This document shows, piece after piece, positions 11,326 through 22,303 of a DNA stretch of 41,533 nucleotides (position 1 is its first letter; every line of letters starts with the position of its first letter). Source of the DNA: Diphasiastrum complanatum (taxonomy: Eukaryota; Streptophyta; Lycopodiopsida; Lycopodiales; Lycopodiaceae); the NCBI GenBank assembly GCA_029204225.1, contig MU835140.1, positions 1 through 41,533 on the forward strand, in the 5' to 3' direction. The translations under genes were made by a program, and so were the position numbers. Under the pieces are notes generated by a model. It was not told the DNA's origin. It searched no databases and was given only the letters and a program-made list of their open reading frames with translations.

Positions 11326-11606
11326 CACTTTGCCAGAGTCATTCCTTTAATATTTGAGGATCTTTAGAAAAAGCGAAAAATGTGACACTGTAGTTTTACA
11401 CGAGATTTCTGTCAAGCAAAACATGTGAAAAAGGTGACACTGCATTTTTCAACGGGATTTCTAACAGGCGAAAAAGGAGACACTATAATAAACTCCATGT
11501 AATTCTGCAGATTGTGTAAACACATGGAAAAATTCGCAGAACTGGATAACAATGGATGAAGATTAAAACCGATTACTCGATTGGTAAGAAGGAGAATAAT
11601 CCAACA
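11326..11606 (+). repeat. LTR-like repeat with 48-bp internal units, copy a
   Basis: Homologous to 19794-20104. Both begin CACTTTGCCAGAGTC and end GGAGAATAATCCAACA. Inside, a unit of about 48 bases is repeated two to three times (GACACTG, T/C-rich run, GGGATTTCT, AACAGGCGAAAAAGG). Both copies lie upstream of plus-strand gypsy pol fragments and end in CCAACA, so this is probably the 3' part of that lineage's LTR or its leader. The copia LTR ending at 11320 cuts its left side. Confidence 0.6.
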
Positions 11607-11821
11607 TCCTCTGACAGGCAGGACACAAACTACAATGATAACCAGTCTCCTCTACCTGAGCTTGGGCTCTGAAACAAGAAAAACAATCTTAAAGCAAGTG
11701 CCCACAGTTTCTGTTAACAGGTAGAGCACAAACACAACCTGTAAGCAAAAGAAGAAGCCCACAGATCCTCTAGAGCAGGGGATTTGTCAATAGTAATACA
11801 CCTAGTTCATGTCAAAGAGTG
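11607..11821 (+). other. Junction between LTR-like repeat and RT
   Basis: Short non-coding stretch with two related units (GACAGGCAGGACACAAACTA and AACAGGTAGAGCACAAACAC). Gag, protease and the N-terminal RT that should lie here are missing, so an internal deletion joins the leader to the C-terminal RT. Confidence 0.4.
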
Positions 11822-12425
11822 ATGTAGTTTGCCTTTAAAGACTACTTGCAAAAATTTCTTGAAATCTACTTGGATAATCTCGGAGTCCATAATGCAAATA
11901 CAGACTACTTGGATCATTTGAAAAAAATATTTGAACGTTGTCGCAAATACCAAATCTCCTTAAATCCAGAAAAGTGTCAAATTTGGGTCACTCATGGAGC
12001 TATCCTTGGACATGTGATATCAAGACATGGCATTGCTACGGACTATTCCAAAATCAAGTCTATGCTTTTATGGGTCATGCAAATTGCTATCGGATATTCA
12101 TACTATTTTTTGCAAATTTAGCAAGACCTATATATAAAATGACTATTGTATCTATTTGGACAGTAGAGGGATTGGAAGCATTTGAGAAATTGAAGAAAGC
12201 TTTAGCTTATGCACCGATACTACGAGCTCCAATCTGGACAATTGAGTGTCACGTTCACTTATCCTATCAGGTTTGTAAGCAGACAACTTATAGATATGAA
12301 GAAGAATGATTCGACAACTGAACGCGAAGCCTTGGCCATGATTTTTTCTGTTAAAAAGCTTCAACATTATCTATTGGCAATACATTTTGACCGAATTCAA
12401 TTTTTGCGTTGTGGTTTGAAAGGGT
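11822..12425 (+). pseudogene. Ty3/gypsy RT C-terminus and RNase H, broken
   Basis: Starts in the RT palm. KFLEIYLDNLG carries the catalytic Y-x-DD box as YLDN, so the second Asp is lost. It continues with HLKKIFERCRKYQISLNPEKC and ILGHVISRHGI (RT thumb), then after a frameshift the connection (LARPIYKMT, EAFEKLKKALAYAPIL). After another shift comes RNase H sequence (IRFVSRQL, STTEREALAMIFSVKKLQHY). The RNase H end and the integrase zinc finger are deleted before 12426. Closely related to the RT at 20520, which overlaps it at YLDDLG. Confidence 0.85.
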
Positions 12426-13129
12426 AAACAACATTATCAAGCCGACCATGTTTCAAAAATTGAATCAGCGCCTGTTAATACTGAAGTGAATTATGTTGGT
12501 CCTATTCATCCTGCGACAAGAGGATCTCAGGCCAGATATATCATTGTTGCAACTGATTATATGACCAAGTGGATTGAAGTGAAAACAGTTTGAGTTGCAG
12601 AGATACAAAATCATGAACGACTAAGTTTCTCTATGAAAATATTACTACTAGATTAGGATGTCCTATTAAGATCCTTAGTGATCATGGAACACATTTTGTG
12701 AATGAAATGATAGAATATCTTAAAAGGTATTACGAATCAAATCCCATTTCAGCTTGTTTATGGACAAGATGCAATTATGCCAATTGAATTTTTGATACCA
12801 TCTCTATGCATAGCAGCAATGGAATGGTTGAATGATGTGAAATCCTTACAGATGTGTCATGAGGCTTTACAAAAACTTTGTGAGACCATATTGATGGCAG
12901 TTCATGCATTAGTAGTAGAGAAAGCCCGTTGGAAGGCATGGCATGATCGCCAATTACACAAAATAGATCTGAAGGAAGGAGATCTAGCACTAATGTATAA
13001 GACGAAACTGATTAAAGGCAAATTGAAGTTTACAGGTGAAGGACCATATAGAATGAAGGTCATTTTAGAATATTTGGATGGAAAAAGATTCGACACTCCA
13101 ATGAATGGCAGCTGTCTACGCAAGTTTTG
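12426..13129 (+). pseudogene. Ty3/gypsy integrase with internal deletion
   Basis: Frames include YVGPIHPATRG and IIVATDYMTKWIEVK (first catalytic Asp region), then ILSDHGTHFVNEMIEYLK (second Asp) after a TGA and frameshift. The stretch with the catalytic Glu is missing; sequence jumps to FQLVYGQDAIMPIEFLIPSL. The C-terminal domain is open for 117 codons (12777-13130), with WHDRQL, EGDLALMYK, KGKLKFTGEGPY and MNGSCLRKF. That C-terminal type, with GKLK...GPY and NGxxLRK(F/Y), is Athila/Tat-like. The integrase at 29980-30777 matches it closely. Confidence 0.85.
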
Positions 13130-13974
13130 ACAACTAGATCAGCAACTCAATCAGAATGATCCAACACCTTGTCAATTTTATTTTGATTGTTTAACAATTT
13201 TCTTGTTTTTTATTACTTGAGTGATTTTTCTTTTCCTTGGAAAAAGACTTTAAAAAAAAAATGATGAGCAAAATTAAAAAAAGTCATTAGAAATGAAAAA
13301 AAAGTGAAGGGAAATATTTGTAGAAGATAATTTTTGATGAAAAATGACTTAGAAAATCACTTTTGGGTCATATTTTGTACATACAGTCTTAGAAACCTTC
13401 ATCAAGATTTTAGATCATACATCCACCTTAGATTTTTCTATACTGAGTTGGACAAAAGTTAACACCTGTTTTTGAGTTAGACGAATGTTCAGAAACTTTC
13501 CATTTTGGGAACCTTTGTTGAGCACCTTACAACCCTTATCAACCTTCGTCGACTTGATAGATGGATTCAGAATGCCAAAATTAGTTGGTCAAAGGGCCAG
13601 ATCATCAAAATTTGTATCTATTACAGTAGCTGAACGAATAATGTCCTTAGGCGAAGGATGAACCTTCGCCAGATCTTGAAAAACTTTGCCAAATCAGTTC
13701 AGTACCTTAGAAACTTTTGTCGAGATTTTTATAATCTATTTTCATAGTACTGAATGTGCCTGCAATTGTTTGTCCAAAAATGAACAGCCAAACTAGTACA
13801 TTTTTAATGGACCCTACAAATCAACCTATAAATTGGCAGAATTCGATTTCTTTTTTCACTTGTGCTAGTGAAACTCTTGCAAAATTTTCCAACGACCAAA
13901 ACTTTCCAAATTTTCTATAGTACCTTCTGATATACTCTCGCATCATTTGCCTTCAGTTTATACTTTTTCTCATC
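13130..13974 (+). other. Spacer with dispersed CCTTCGYCGA-type motifs before ORF-X2
   Basis: Non-coding. It contains a loose series of related motifs: AAACCTTCATCAAGATTTT (13391), GAACCTTTGTTGAGC (13509), CAACCTTCGTCGACTTG (13540), GAACCTTCGCCAGATCTTG (13660), GAAACTTTTGTCGAGATTT (13710). The spacer between integrase and ORF-X is about 845 bp here and about 700 bp in the minus-strand element. Confidence 0.5.
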
Positions 13975-15292
13975 ATGTCTTCCACTGATACTAGTCAGTC
14001 TCCACACTATGTCATTCATCGTGGCATTTTGACCAAGACGGACGTCATGGTACCTCGTAGCACAAACATGGTGGCTTAGTGGATGAACTTTGTCAGGCCT
14101 TTGCTCATGACAATGGGGATCTATGAGCGTTCCTTTACTAAAAAGATCAACGTAAATTTTATACCCATGGCCTTTAGCACCTGGACAGAGGCCAAATCAA
14201 AATTTTATATCACCTATCAGATGACAACCCACAAGGTGCATTGGTGTGACAAAGGCTGCCCTTGTAGCCATAGGCATAACTTCTGGCACATAGCCATCGC
14301 CAAACCATAAGCATCTCAAAACTGCCGCCATCAAACCATTTGTTGATACCTCGGATACAAGTTTGGACGGGCTAAAAATTTTAAATATACCAGACGTGTG
14401 GGCCATAGAAGAAGGTCCATCCACATCAAGGCCCATGCTTTTGTTTTAAAAACCGATCACCATCGAGGACTTGAGCATTTCTACGACAATATCTGCATGA
14501 TTCCTCAAGGTGTGGATGGGTAATCAAATTCAAAACCTCCGAGATAGAGGAGGGCAAAGAGTTGGACAAGCTACCAGCATTGGGAGAGTAGCTGACATAG
14601 AGAACCATTGTATTTGATAAAACTCTGGATTCCATTAGGAGTTATGTTGCCAACCCTTGCCAATTGCGAGTAGATCCTTATCATTTACCAGTGCCAAGAT
14701 GTAATAAATGGAAAGATATGGGGATTCCATTGGATCAAAGTATCCATACCCCAAATTGGCCCATCATACACCAAGTTATAATTGGTAGATCTCCATGAAT
14801 TTCAACAAGGCCTTATAGTTTTATGTAGCCGAACATAGACATTCGCCAGATCTGACCATTAGGCAATTTGTGCATTTTGCGAACGATTTCACAATGTTGG
14901 CATCCGTAGCAACAAGATGGGATGATTGCCTACCTCAATTGGCTTTTGATCCAATTAAACCGATGGCGTCCGCCGATAGTGGTCAAGATCAATTGCCACT
15001 TGCTAGATTGTACTATCATGCTATGATGCTAGGTGGATAGTGGGAATCAAGATTTACGGCATGGACCACACCAAAATGGATTGTCGGGACCAATAAGTGT
15101 TTTTTACTGCACAAGAAAGACTTCAATACAGCGCGTTTGAAATTCATGGAAAAGTACGATGAGAGGCCAATCAGAGCCCTAAGTGAATAAATCTTGCGAG
15201 GTGTCATGGGACCACCACCAGTTTTGGTGAGAGATACTATTGGAGGGTTTGCGGATCTCGAGGCAACTCTAACCCTAGTTAATAAGTTAGAG
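13975..15292 (+). pseudogene. ORF-X2: env-position ORF, internally deleted
   Basis: ATG at 13975, MSSTDTSQSPHY. After one TAG the frame gives the N-terminal block (RPLLMTMGIY, AFSTWTEAKSKFY, MTTHKV), which aligns with ORF-X1. Further on, other frames show C-terminal sequence: LRVDPYHLPVPRCNKW (about 14665-14712), RWDDCLPQLAFDPIKPMA (about 14915) and QLPLARLYYHAMMLGG (about 14990). The Pro-rich linker and coiled coil of ORF-X1 and X3 are absent, leaving 1.3 kb instead of about 3.1 kb. It follows integrase of the same strand, which gives the family's genomic position. The 3' end is cut by the candidate LTR at 15293. Confidence 0.65.
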
Positions 15293-15771
15293 TGTAAGTC
15301 CCTAAAGGATTGCCCCTAAGATGAGGATAGGAGAACACAATAAGAGAGACTATGGACTTAAACCGCCCAACCAATCCTAGATCACACTTGGATCTAGCCC
15401 CCAAACCATGCCATGTGAAGCAAGAGGAGAAGAGAGAAACTAGTAACCTAAATCCAATATGTCGATGGGAGAATTCCTACCTCATTATATAGAGAGTAGA
15501 GTCCTGTGTGCATGAAAGCATGCAACTCCCATGCAGATCAACTATAAATAGATCTCATCTCTTCATGCAGTCCTCCTACCTATATTTGTCACATAGACAT
15601 GCAATACTCCATATGTCTCAATTAGAGTGTCTGGGTCCTCTCAAAGTAATTAGTTACAAACATGCCTTGACATGGAATTAAATCATAGAGTGACCAACAA
15701 TCTCGAGTACTGGAGGGCCGGTCTACCATATTAGGACTATTCCAGGTCCTTAACCGAATATGGCCATAACA
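15293..15771 (-). mobile_element. Candidate minus-strand 3' LTR
   Basis: Plus strand runs from TGTAAGTCCC to GGCCATAACA; these ends are imperfect inverted repeats. Immediately to the right is TTCTTCTCTCCTTAA (15772-15786), which on the minus strand is a polypurine tract touching a TGTTATGGCC terminus. The left border inside ORF-X2 is less sure. A TATAAATAG at about 15543 sits on the other strand and carries little weight. Confidence 0.45.
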
Positions 15772-15786
15772 TTCTTCTCTCCTTAA
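15772..15786 (-). other. Polypurine tract of minus-strand element
   Basis: Minus strand reads TTAAGGAGAGAAGAA directly before TGTTATGG. This is the expected plus-strand priming site next to a 3' LTR. Confidence 0.5.
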
Positions 15787-17014
15787 ACTGCTTCTATCCT
15801 TAGAAGCTCCTCAAGATAGGAAAGAATTACAAGAATAGTTCCTTTAACTTTCAATATTAACCAAGAAAATCGTTATCCTTAGTTTTACTTTCACATGAAA
15901 CAACCGTAAACCACTGGTAATTAAAGACTGAATGCATAGCAAAATGACAATCATCTTCAACTACAAAAACTTTAGATTACAATCTAGAACCAAATCTAGA
16001 TATCCAAAGTCTTGTTGAATATCAATTCAGATATTATTCTTGGATTCATTATGATTTGTTATCCAATTGAGCGCTCTGGGATATAATCACTAATGAGCTG
16101 AGTCTATTTCTTAGCTAAGGAATACTCCATCCCAAGAATATTGTATATTCTATGCACAACCTGATGAACCCAAATGATTCACTAACCATGCGTCTTACAA
16201 GCGATATAAAACAAAACTATCAGTTTTTTATGAATCCTCATCACACTGATTTACCAATTAACTTCATCCTAGAGTAATCAACTACTCAAGTTAATTGTTT
16301 ATGATTCAAAAATCTCAATGTAGGTGTAGCTTTTAATTATACATGTATAATACCACATTTAGATCCTTATCCAAATCATTTATTAGTTAATTCATAAATC
16401 TTCCATAGAAAGATCCGTTAATCTGCAAGTATCTGTCAAAACAATACTTGATCATATGTTCATGTTCACCGACTAGGTTAAGTACCCCAAATAACTCTAG
16501 TAACCAGGAATACACAGTAGATTCATACGAGATTAATCGTGCACATATGTGAATAATCTCTGGTAGATTCCTTCATAACCCACATATGTTTTTCACATAT
16601 CTTACTGAGATCTTGTAACTCAGCTACAAAAGTTTTTCTATTTCTCACGAGTAAATAACATATCCGAGAAATCTTTGAGAAGAATTACATTCAATCTCAA
16701 TAGTTTTCCAATCCAACTTACCTCCAATTACATAATTTCACCTACTCAATCAACCCCTCTCTGGTCCTAGTACCCAAACTAGGATTAGGTTGATCCAATA
16801 CAGAACTCTCAGACTTTAAATTCTGATCAAACTTACTTCTATTCCAATCAAAATGGGATTAGTAACATTTGAGCTTATATTGTACTCTTTATAGATAATG
16901 ATTCAAATATCAAACCTGTTGTAGTTCCAGATTGTCCACACAATCCCTAGAGAATTCCTCTTATTCGAAAAAATTCAATTAGGTATCTTAATTTGAATCT
17001 ATCCGAAATTACTT
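15787..17014. other. AT-rich stretch without recognisable gene
   Basis: By orientation this should be the 3' interior of the minus-strand element whose PPT is at 15772. No RNase H or integrase motif is visible in any frame, and no tandem repeat stands out. Confidence 0.4.
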
Positions 17015-18425
17015 TCAGATCAAATCACATTGTAGGAGCAATAGTTCCCGCCGAATGTAGTTTAGACTCCAATCTTCTTCCACCTCAACACATGTCAAAA
17101 CGACATCATTGTATATAATTTTAATATTTTTTCGTTTTGAATGTCCACTGGCTTCCAAGTCTTGATCAAGTGACACCCATTTATCTTTTTTTTTTTTTTC
17201 CATCTTTGATAATGGAAGCACATGGAAGACATTTTAATTTTGCATTCTATTTCTCCATCTGATCTTTTGTCCCAGCCTTCATCCATAAGTTCATATAATA
17301 AACCATCTGATAAATTTTTGCATACAAACATCATTGGGGTTTTGTGTACATTGACACTTGAAAAGAAATCCACAATTATATTCAAGAAAATAAACCAACT
17401 CAATCTGACTGTTTTTTATCCCGTGCTCTATTTTAATGAATTTTTTACATCATTATATATCTTGCAACGAAATGATTCTGAAACTGTAGCATCTGGTGCA
17501 ATCCATTCATCACTTCCAAAACTAGGTAATGGAATTGGTACTATTTGGCCAGAATTTCCTTTTGTATTAGGAATGTACATTGAGCTATAAAAAAAGATCT
17601 CACTTTCAGCTAGATCTTTTGCAGTTCTACCTTGATATTGTAGCTGTCCAATATCAGTGTGAATAACATCTAACACACTTGCTAAAGATCCACTCGGCTC
17701 TCATTCATTTATGTTAGATGGATATAAATCTACAAAAGAAAAATGATCAGATTGGCAAGTTTACTATTAGATATTTAAGAATGACAAAAATCAAAGTATC
17801 AAAAATATCAATACTCACAGTTGTTTTTTTTGTGATTTTAACGGTTGAATCCTTGCACATTTATCTCTGAATGCATATATACATGTTGGACTAGAATTTT
17901 AGAAATAGATTTTCCTCCTGATGATGTTCTGAAATCCAAAATTCTGGCTTTCCAATAAGATTAAAATGATAGTTTTGACCTTTTTATTTTTCGAAATGCT
18001 CCTCTTGATGATGGATGCATCAAAACCCAAGAGTTTTTTGAATATTTTTTTGCCACCCATAATCCATTATCATCTGCCTCGTTGAATAGAAGCACAAAGT
18101 CGATTGAGGAGCACAACTTCCTTGATGGCGCCATTCGTAATTTGCATGCAAAAATCTGAAACAATGAACTATGAATCTGAAAATTTGTGTAGACAAAAAG
18201 CCATGAATCTCAGAAAAAGTGTTGGCAAAAATTTGAAACACTGATCTATTTGGTGCCACAAAAACTCTGGTTATCCCGATTAACCATGGTTTGACAATGC
18301 ATATACATTAATGGTACATCAATTTTCTCATCTCAATCATCTGTCATATTCATTTGCAATGTTTGGGTCTCTTCGGACCATGATGAGCTGGAAGGACAGG
18401 CCTCATCAAGCAATAGCATTTCCAC
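17015..18425 (-). pseudogene. Possible captured host-gene fragment, several exon-like pieces
   Basis: Minus-strand frames give protein-like blocks unlike the retroelements. In order they are: EMLLLDEACPSSSSWSEETQ (about 18410-18350), KLCSSIDFVLLFNEADDNG (about 18120-18060), RILDFRTSSGGKSISKIL (about 17945-17890), DIGQLQYQGRTAKDLAESEI (about 17660-17600) followed by MYIPNTKGNSGQIVPIPLPS and DEWIAPDATV, GLLYELMDEGWDKRSDGEI (about 17300-17240), and NDVVLTCVEVEEDWSLNYIR (about 17100-17040). Frames change between blocks, which could be introns or decay. I cannot name the family. A T-rich run at 17187-17200 interrupts one block. Confidence 0.35.
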
Positions 18426-19793
18426 ATGCTGCCCGATGAAACAACAATATATTTAAAAAGTTTTTATTTTATTTATATTTGAAAAATTCTACGTTACGGA
18501 GAACCCCAAAGCTAAGGTTTCAATTGGTCCACATGGCAACGAAAATAAGCAAAAAAATTAAAAAAGCCTCTCCCTCAAAGGCCATTGTCGGGCTCTAAGT
18601 TTTTCTAATATGATTGAAACATTTTAACCTTAGAATTTATTTGAACTCCAAGTTATTCACACAAGTAGTAATTTATATGACATAACAGTCTTTCTGAAGA
18701 ATAACTTCATGCTGGAAAGAATTCATATAAACTAGTCTAATGTCTTATATTTGAGAAATTACTAAGAAGTAAAGGATTAATTAAGAAAATGAGAAATAGA
18801 TTTGAGGGCCTCCGATTTTGTAAATAATGAGATACCACATTGGGATCTAGATTAAACCTTAAAATTTTCCAAAATATCCCACATTTGATCAAATAGTTTT
18901 ATTTTTCCGATATCGCGACTAGGTACTAAAACACACCACTGATCATCAGATCTTTACAGTCCTAGAATTCCCTTTTCAAAATTACTGATATCCCATACCA
19001 TCAGCTTTTCCTTCCAAAAAATTCTTAACCGCGTTATCTGATATTCTAGAGATCCACTGATCTTCTAGCTGTCCTATAATCACTACATGATATTATCTCT
19101 TGCTCCCAAACACCGGAGAATCCATTTATTTGGATGACTTGCATGTCTATCAGATGGATACCACAAATCCACACGTGACCTTGTGATCTAAACAAAAGAA
19201 TTAACGTGGTTCCATATTAACTAGCTTTGAAATTGCCAGTACTACAGTGATTACGTAGCCAAACAATTTAGCATAAAAGATAGTATTGATTCAAAACAAA
19301 ACAGAAGTAGGTGAGTACAATAGGTTCGGATCGAAGCCACGTACTCTATGCTATCTATGAGAGGCTAAAATGAAAGTTTGAATTAAATGCAATGCTAATA
19401 AGCAATAGTGCAATAGCAATTTCTAAAACAACTTTAAGAAGTGAGCTAGGGAGTGTTCAAGCTCGCAGTCTTGAGAGAGAGAAAGCTCACTATTCAAAAA
19501 CTTTTGATAATCTTGATTTTTAGATGATGAATATGAACAGCTATTTATACTAAGAGATTAGGTCATCAATTGTGATCGCCAGTTGGCTGGTGATCAGTTG
19601 GCATCCATCTGGTCCTTGTCATTGATTGTTGATAAGCGGTAAAATTGGCCGTAAATGTTTTGTTTGCATAAATGAACCAAAACTATAGCTCTATAGAAAT
19701 GAACTAGAACAGCCACATACGACACTGTCAGGTTTTTTGTGGAAAAGACGAAAAAGGAGAAGGTGCCCTTAAATCTCATTTAGGGTTGTCCAA
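18426..19793. other. AT-rich stretch, nothing coding recognised
   Basis: No frame or repeat in the window explains this region. The part near 19190-19380 (AATTAACGTGGTTCC, GGTTCGGATCGAAGCCACGTACTC) has the look of plant LTR sequence, but no termini were found. Confidence 0.3.
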
Positions 19794-20104
19794 CACTTTG
19801 CCAGAGTCATTTCTTTAACATTTGAGGCTCTTTGGAAAAAGCAAAAAATGCGACACTATGATTTTACAAGAGATTTTTGTCAGGTGAAAAATGTGAAAAA
19901 GGAGAAGCTGCATTTTTCAACGGGATTCCTGACAGGCAAAAAAGGAGACACTGTCGTAAACTTCGTGTAATTCTGTAGACTGTGTAAAAACACTTGTAAT
20001 TTTGCATACTGTGTAAATACACGGGAAAACCTGCAGAATTGGATAAACAATGGATGAAGATTAAAACCGATTAGTCGATTGATAAGAAGGAGAATAATCC
20101 AACA
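19794..20104 (+). repeat. LTR-like repeat, copy b, with 31-bp duplication
   Basis: Second copy of 11326-11606. It is about 30 bp longer because TGTAATTYTG(Y)A(G/T)ACTGTGTAAA is present twice (about 19967-20028). It ends CCAACA directly before the copia RNase H fragment. Confidence 0.65.
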
Positions 20105-20218
20105 CAAAGGAGGTGGAGTTTCAACATGTGTCCTCAAGGAAATGTGTAGCTAATATCTTCACCAAAGCATTGGAAAAGGACTTGTTTATGAAACATAGGA
20201 CTTCAGTTGGAGTGTTAT
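20105..20218 (+). pseudogene. Ty1/copia RNase H, extreme C-terminus
   Basis: Frame reads VEFQHVSSRKCVANIFTKAL followed by EKDLFMKHR. This is the conserved C-terminal end of copia polyprotein, where (V)ADIFTK(A)L precedes the last residues. It runs directly into the 298-bp LTR-like repeat, as expected for the end of pol next to a 3' LTR. Its upstream part (21303-21445) lies downstream in the window, so the copia was rearranged or two copies are mixed. Confidence 0.8.
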
Positions 20219-20516
20219 CTACTGTATTTCACATGTGTGGATCCAAAAATAACAAATATAGATCATTCTACACATAGAATTGCAAGCAATCACCAAGATA
20301 GTGCACCAATGGATAGTAGAACCCAAGAGAACCATGTATAAGCATGAAATGAGATAGAGAAGAGAGAAGATTGCTCTCTCCATGAGTTACATCCTTTTAT
20401 AACAGGTCCAAACCCTATTTGGCCACTTGGCTTTCCCACCAAAATGCTAACCCTACTAATTTTGGGTCTAGATTCAATGTACCCAACTATTCAAATTTGA
20501 ATCTACTCCAACTCGC
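20219..20516 (+). repeat. 298-bp LTR-like repeat, copy 2
   Basis: Nearly identical to 372-669 and equal in length. It sits between the copia RNase H end and a gypsy RT fragment, whose reading begins at once after ACTCGC. Confidence 0.65.
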
Positions 20517-20519
20517 GGT

Positions 20520-21290
20520 TGTTTACGATGGCCCACCAGCTAGGACACAGCCTATGAATCTTGCTGAGCCAGAAAAATCAGAAAAGATTGTACAAATTGG
20601 ATTATAACTTAATTCTGAACAGTTTCAAGCGCTACGAAAATTGGTTATTAAGTATCAAGATTGCTTTGCATGGACTTATAAAGATCTCAAGGGTATTACA
20701 ATGTCAATTATTGAACACACTATACCTTTAATACCTGATGCAGTTCCAAAGGTTACAAAGTTCTATCACTATAATCCTAATGTTGCAGATCTGATAAAGA
20801 AAGGGCTTCAGAGATTGCTTGACGCCGATTTCATTTACGAGATCAAGCATACCAAATGGGTTTCACCGATAGTCATTGTTCCTAAGAAGAATGAGAAATT
20901 GAAAATTTGTGTGAATCTTAAGGCCTTGAACAAAGTTACGAGAAAATATCACTTTCTATTACCTTTTACTGAAAGCATTTTGGACTGTCTTGCTGTAGCG
21001 GAAGCTTATAGTTTTCTGGATGGATTTAGTGGTTACAACCAGGTCAAAATTGCACCTATAGATCGCCACAAAACAACTTTTGCAACAAAATCGGGGACCT
21101 ATGCTTACAAAGTCATGTTGTTTGGACTCTGTAATACACCAAGTTCATTCAGAGAGTAACGCAATTTTCTTTTAAAGATTATCTATAGAAATTTCTTGAA
21201 ATTTACTTGGATGACCTTGGATTCCATAGCAAACATATAGACCACTTGGATCGATTGAAAAAAGTATTTGAACGTTAACTCTAGAGGCTG
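20520..21290 (+). pseudogene. Ty3/gypsy reverse transcriptase, N-terminal part
   Basis: A 172-codon open frame (20641-21159) carries the gypsy RT fingers and palm: DCFAWTYKDLKGI, LIPDAVPKVTKFY, KWVSPIVIVPKKN, ICVNLKALN, and motif A as YSFLDGFSGYNQVKIAP with the first catalytic Asp. KVMLFGLCNTPSSF follows. After a frameshift EIYLDDLGFHSKHIDHLDRL gives the YxDD box, intact here. The frame ends at VFER near 21275. Upstream, PPARTQPMNL and a TAA-interrupted linker lead into RT. Protease, RNase H and integrase are absent from this piece. Confidence 0.9.
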
Positions 21291-21302
21291 TTTGGCTATG
21301 AA

Positions 21303-21445
21303 GATTGTTGAGTGAGATTGGTATGAAGCAAACACACCTCACTATTATCTTCTGTGATAGCCAAGGCGGAATGCAGTTGGCTAAAAATCTTGTCTTTCAC
21401 TCAAGAACTAAACACATTGAGGTAAAATATTACTTTGTATGTGAG
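21303..21445 (+). pseudogene. Ty1/copia RNase H, central fragment
   Basis: Frame reads LLSEIGMKQTHLTIIFCDSQ, then GGMQLAKNLVFHSRTKHIEV, then KYYFVCEL. This is the well-known copia RNase H segment with a catalytic-site Asp in the CDSQ block and HSRTKHIE. It breaks off where the VEFQHVSS block should follow; that block is found upstream at 20105. Confidence 0.85.
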
Positions 21446-22303
21446 TTAGCTTGCATCAGGCATCTTGTTTTGGCATGAATAGGGTTTATTTTAGGGTTAG
21501 ATTGAGAGTGATTTTGCTTGATTTGAGTAGGATTTTCTTGTTTGAAATCTAATTTGATTGTTGAGTGGGGCAAGCTATTCAGATCACAACTCTTAAAATC
21601 CATTTGGATCTGAGAAATCAGAAAAAACAACAAAAATCAATCAAATCTACTAGATTTAAGCAAAAAAGAGACAAAATCATCATCGGATTTGATAACTTTT
21701 TATTCTCTTTTAGAAAACCTTCGTTGAGTTGTGGGAAGCTTCGGTTTCACTCACAAATCTTTTAGATTGAAGGGTGAAGATTAATTCCCAGCAAAATTTT
21801 TAAAACAATCAGAAAAACCATCAAAAAACACCAAAAAATCATCAAAAACCTTAAAAAAATTAAAAAAAATCTTTGCCCGTTTTACTGTGCATAGGTATGA
21901 TTCAGATCTTCTTATTGCCAGGTTGGCAAAGAGCAAGACCAAAAATAGAGGACCAAAGTGATTGTTCATCTACTTGTTGGTAATCTTTTGTGAAAAATTT
22001 ACGACTTTTTACAAAAATATGAATTCTCTGAGAAGAATCTTTGCCTAAACCTTCACCAGAGTCTGTGTCAGTCCCACTTACTATTTTTGATAATCAATAA
22101 GTTGGGTGAAAGTTTTCCAAAGATCAGTGGTCATATTGTCATATTTTTGTCAAAGTAGTCTCTTTTTGCAAAAATACCAGTATTACTCTTGATTCTTCGC
22201 CATACCCTTCGGCAAGTTTTTCAAGAATTCAGAATATAGTAATTTAACATTTGTGAGTTTGGCGAAGATTAGATCTATCAAGATCTTCCAAAAAGTCAAT
22301 TTT
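21446..22303. other. Non-coding, with CCTTCG-type motifs
   Basis: Contains AAACCTTCGTTGAGTTG (21716), AAACCTTCACCAGAG (22049), TTCGCCATACCCTTCGGCAAG (22196) and GGCGAAGATTAGATC (22261). These resemble the motifs in the spacer before ORF-X2 (13391-13720). It may be a leader from the same gypsy lineage, truncated by the copia LTR at 22304. Confidence 0.4.

Noticed and set aside
17428-17676. Gamma-carbonic-anhydrase or ankyrin-like gene, from the short strings EWIAPDATV and GRTAKDLAE
   Set aside because: Each match is only a few residues, and the surrounding sequence fits neither the hexapeptide-repeat pattern nor ankyrin repeats.
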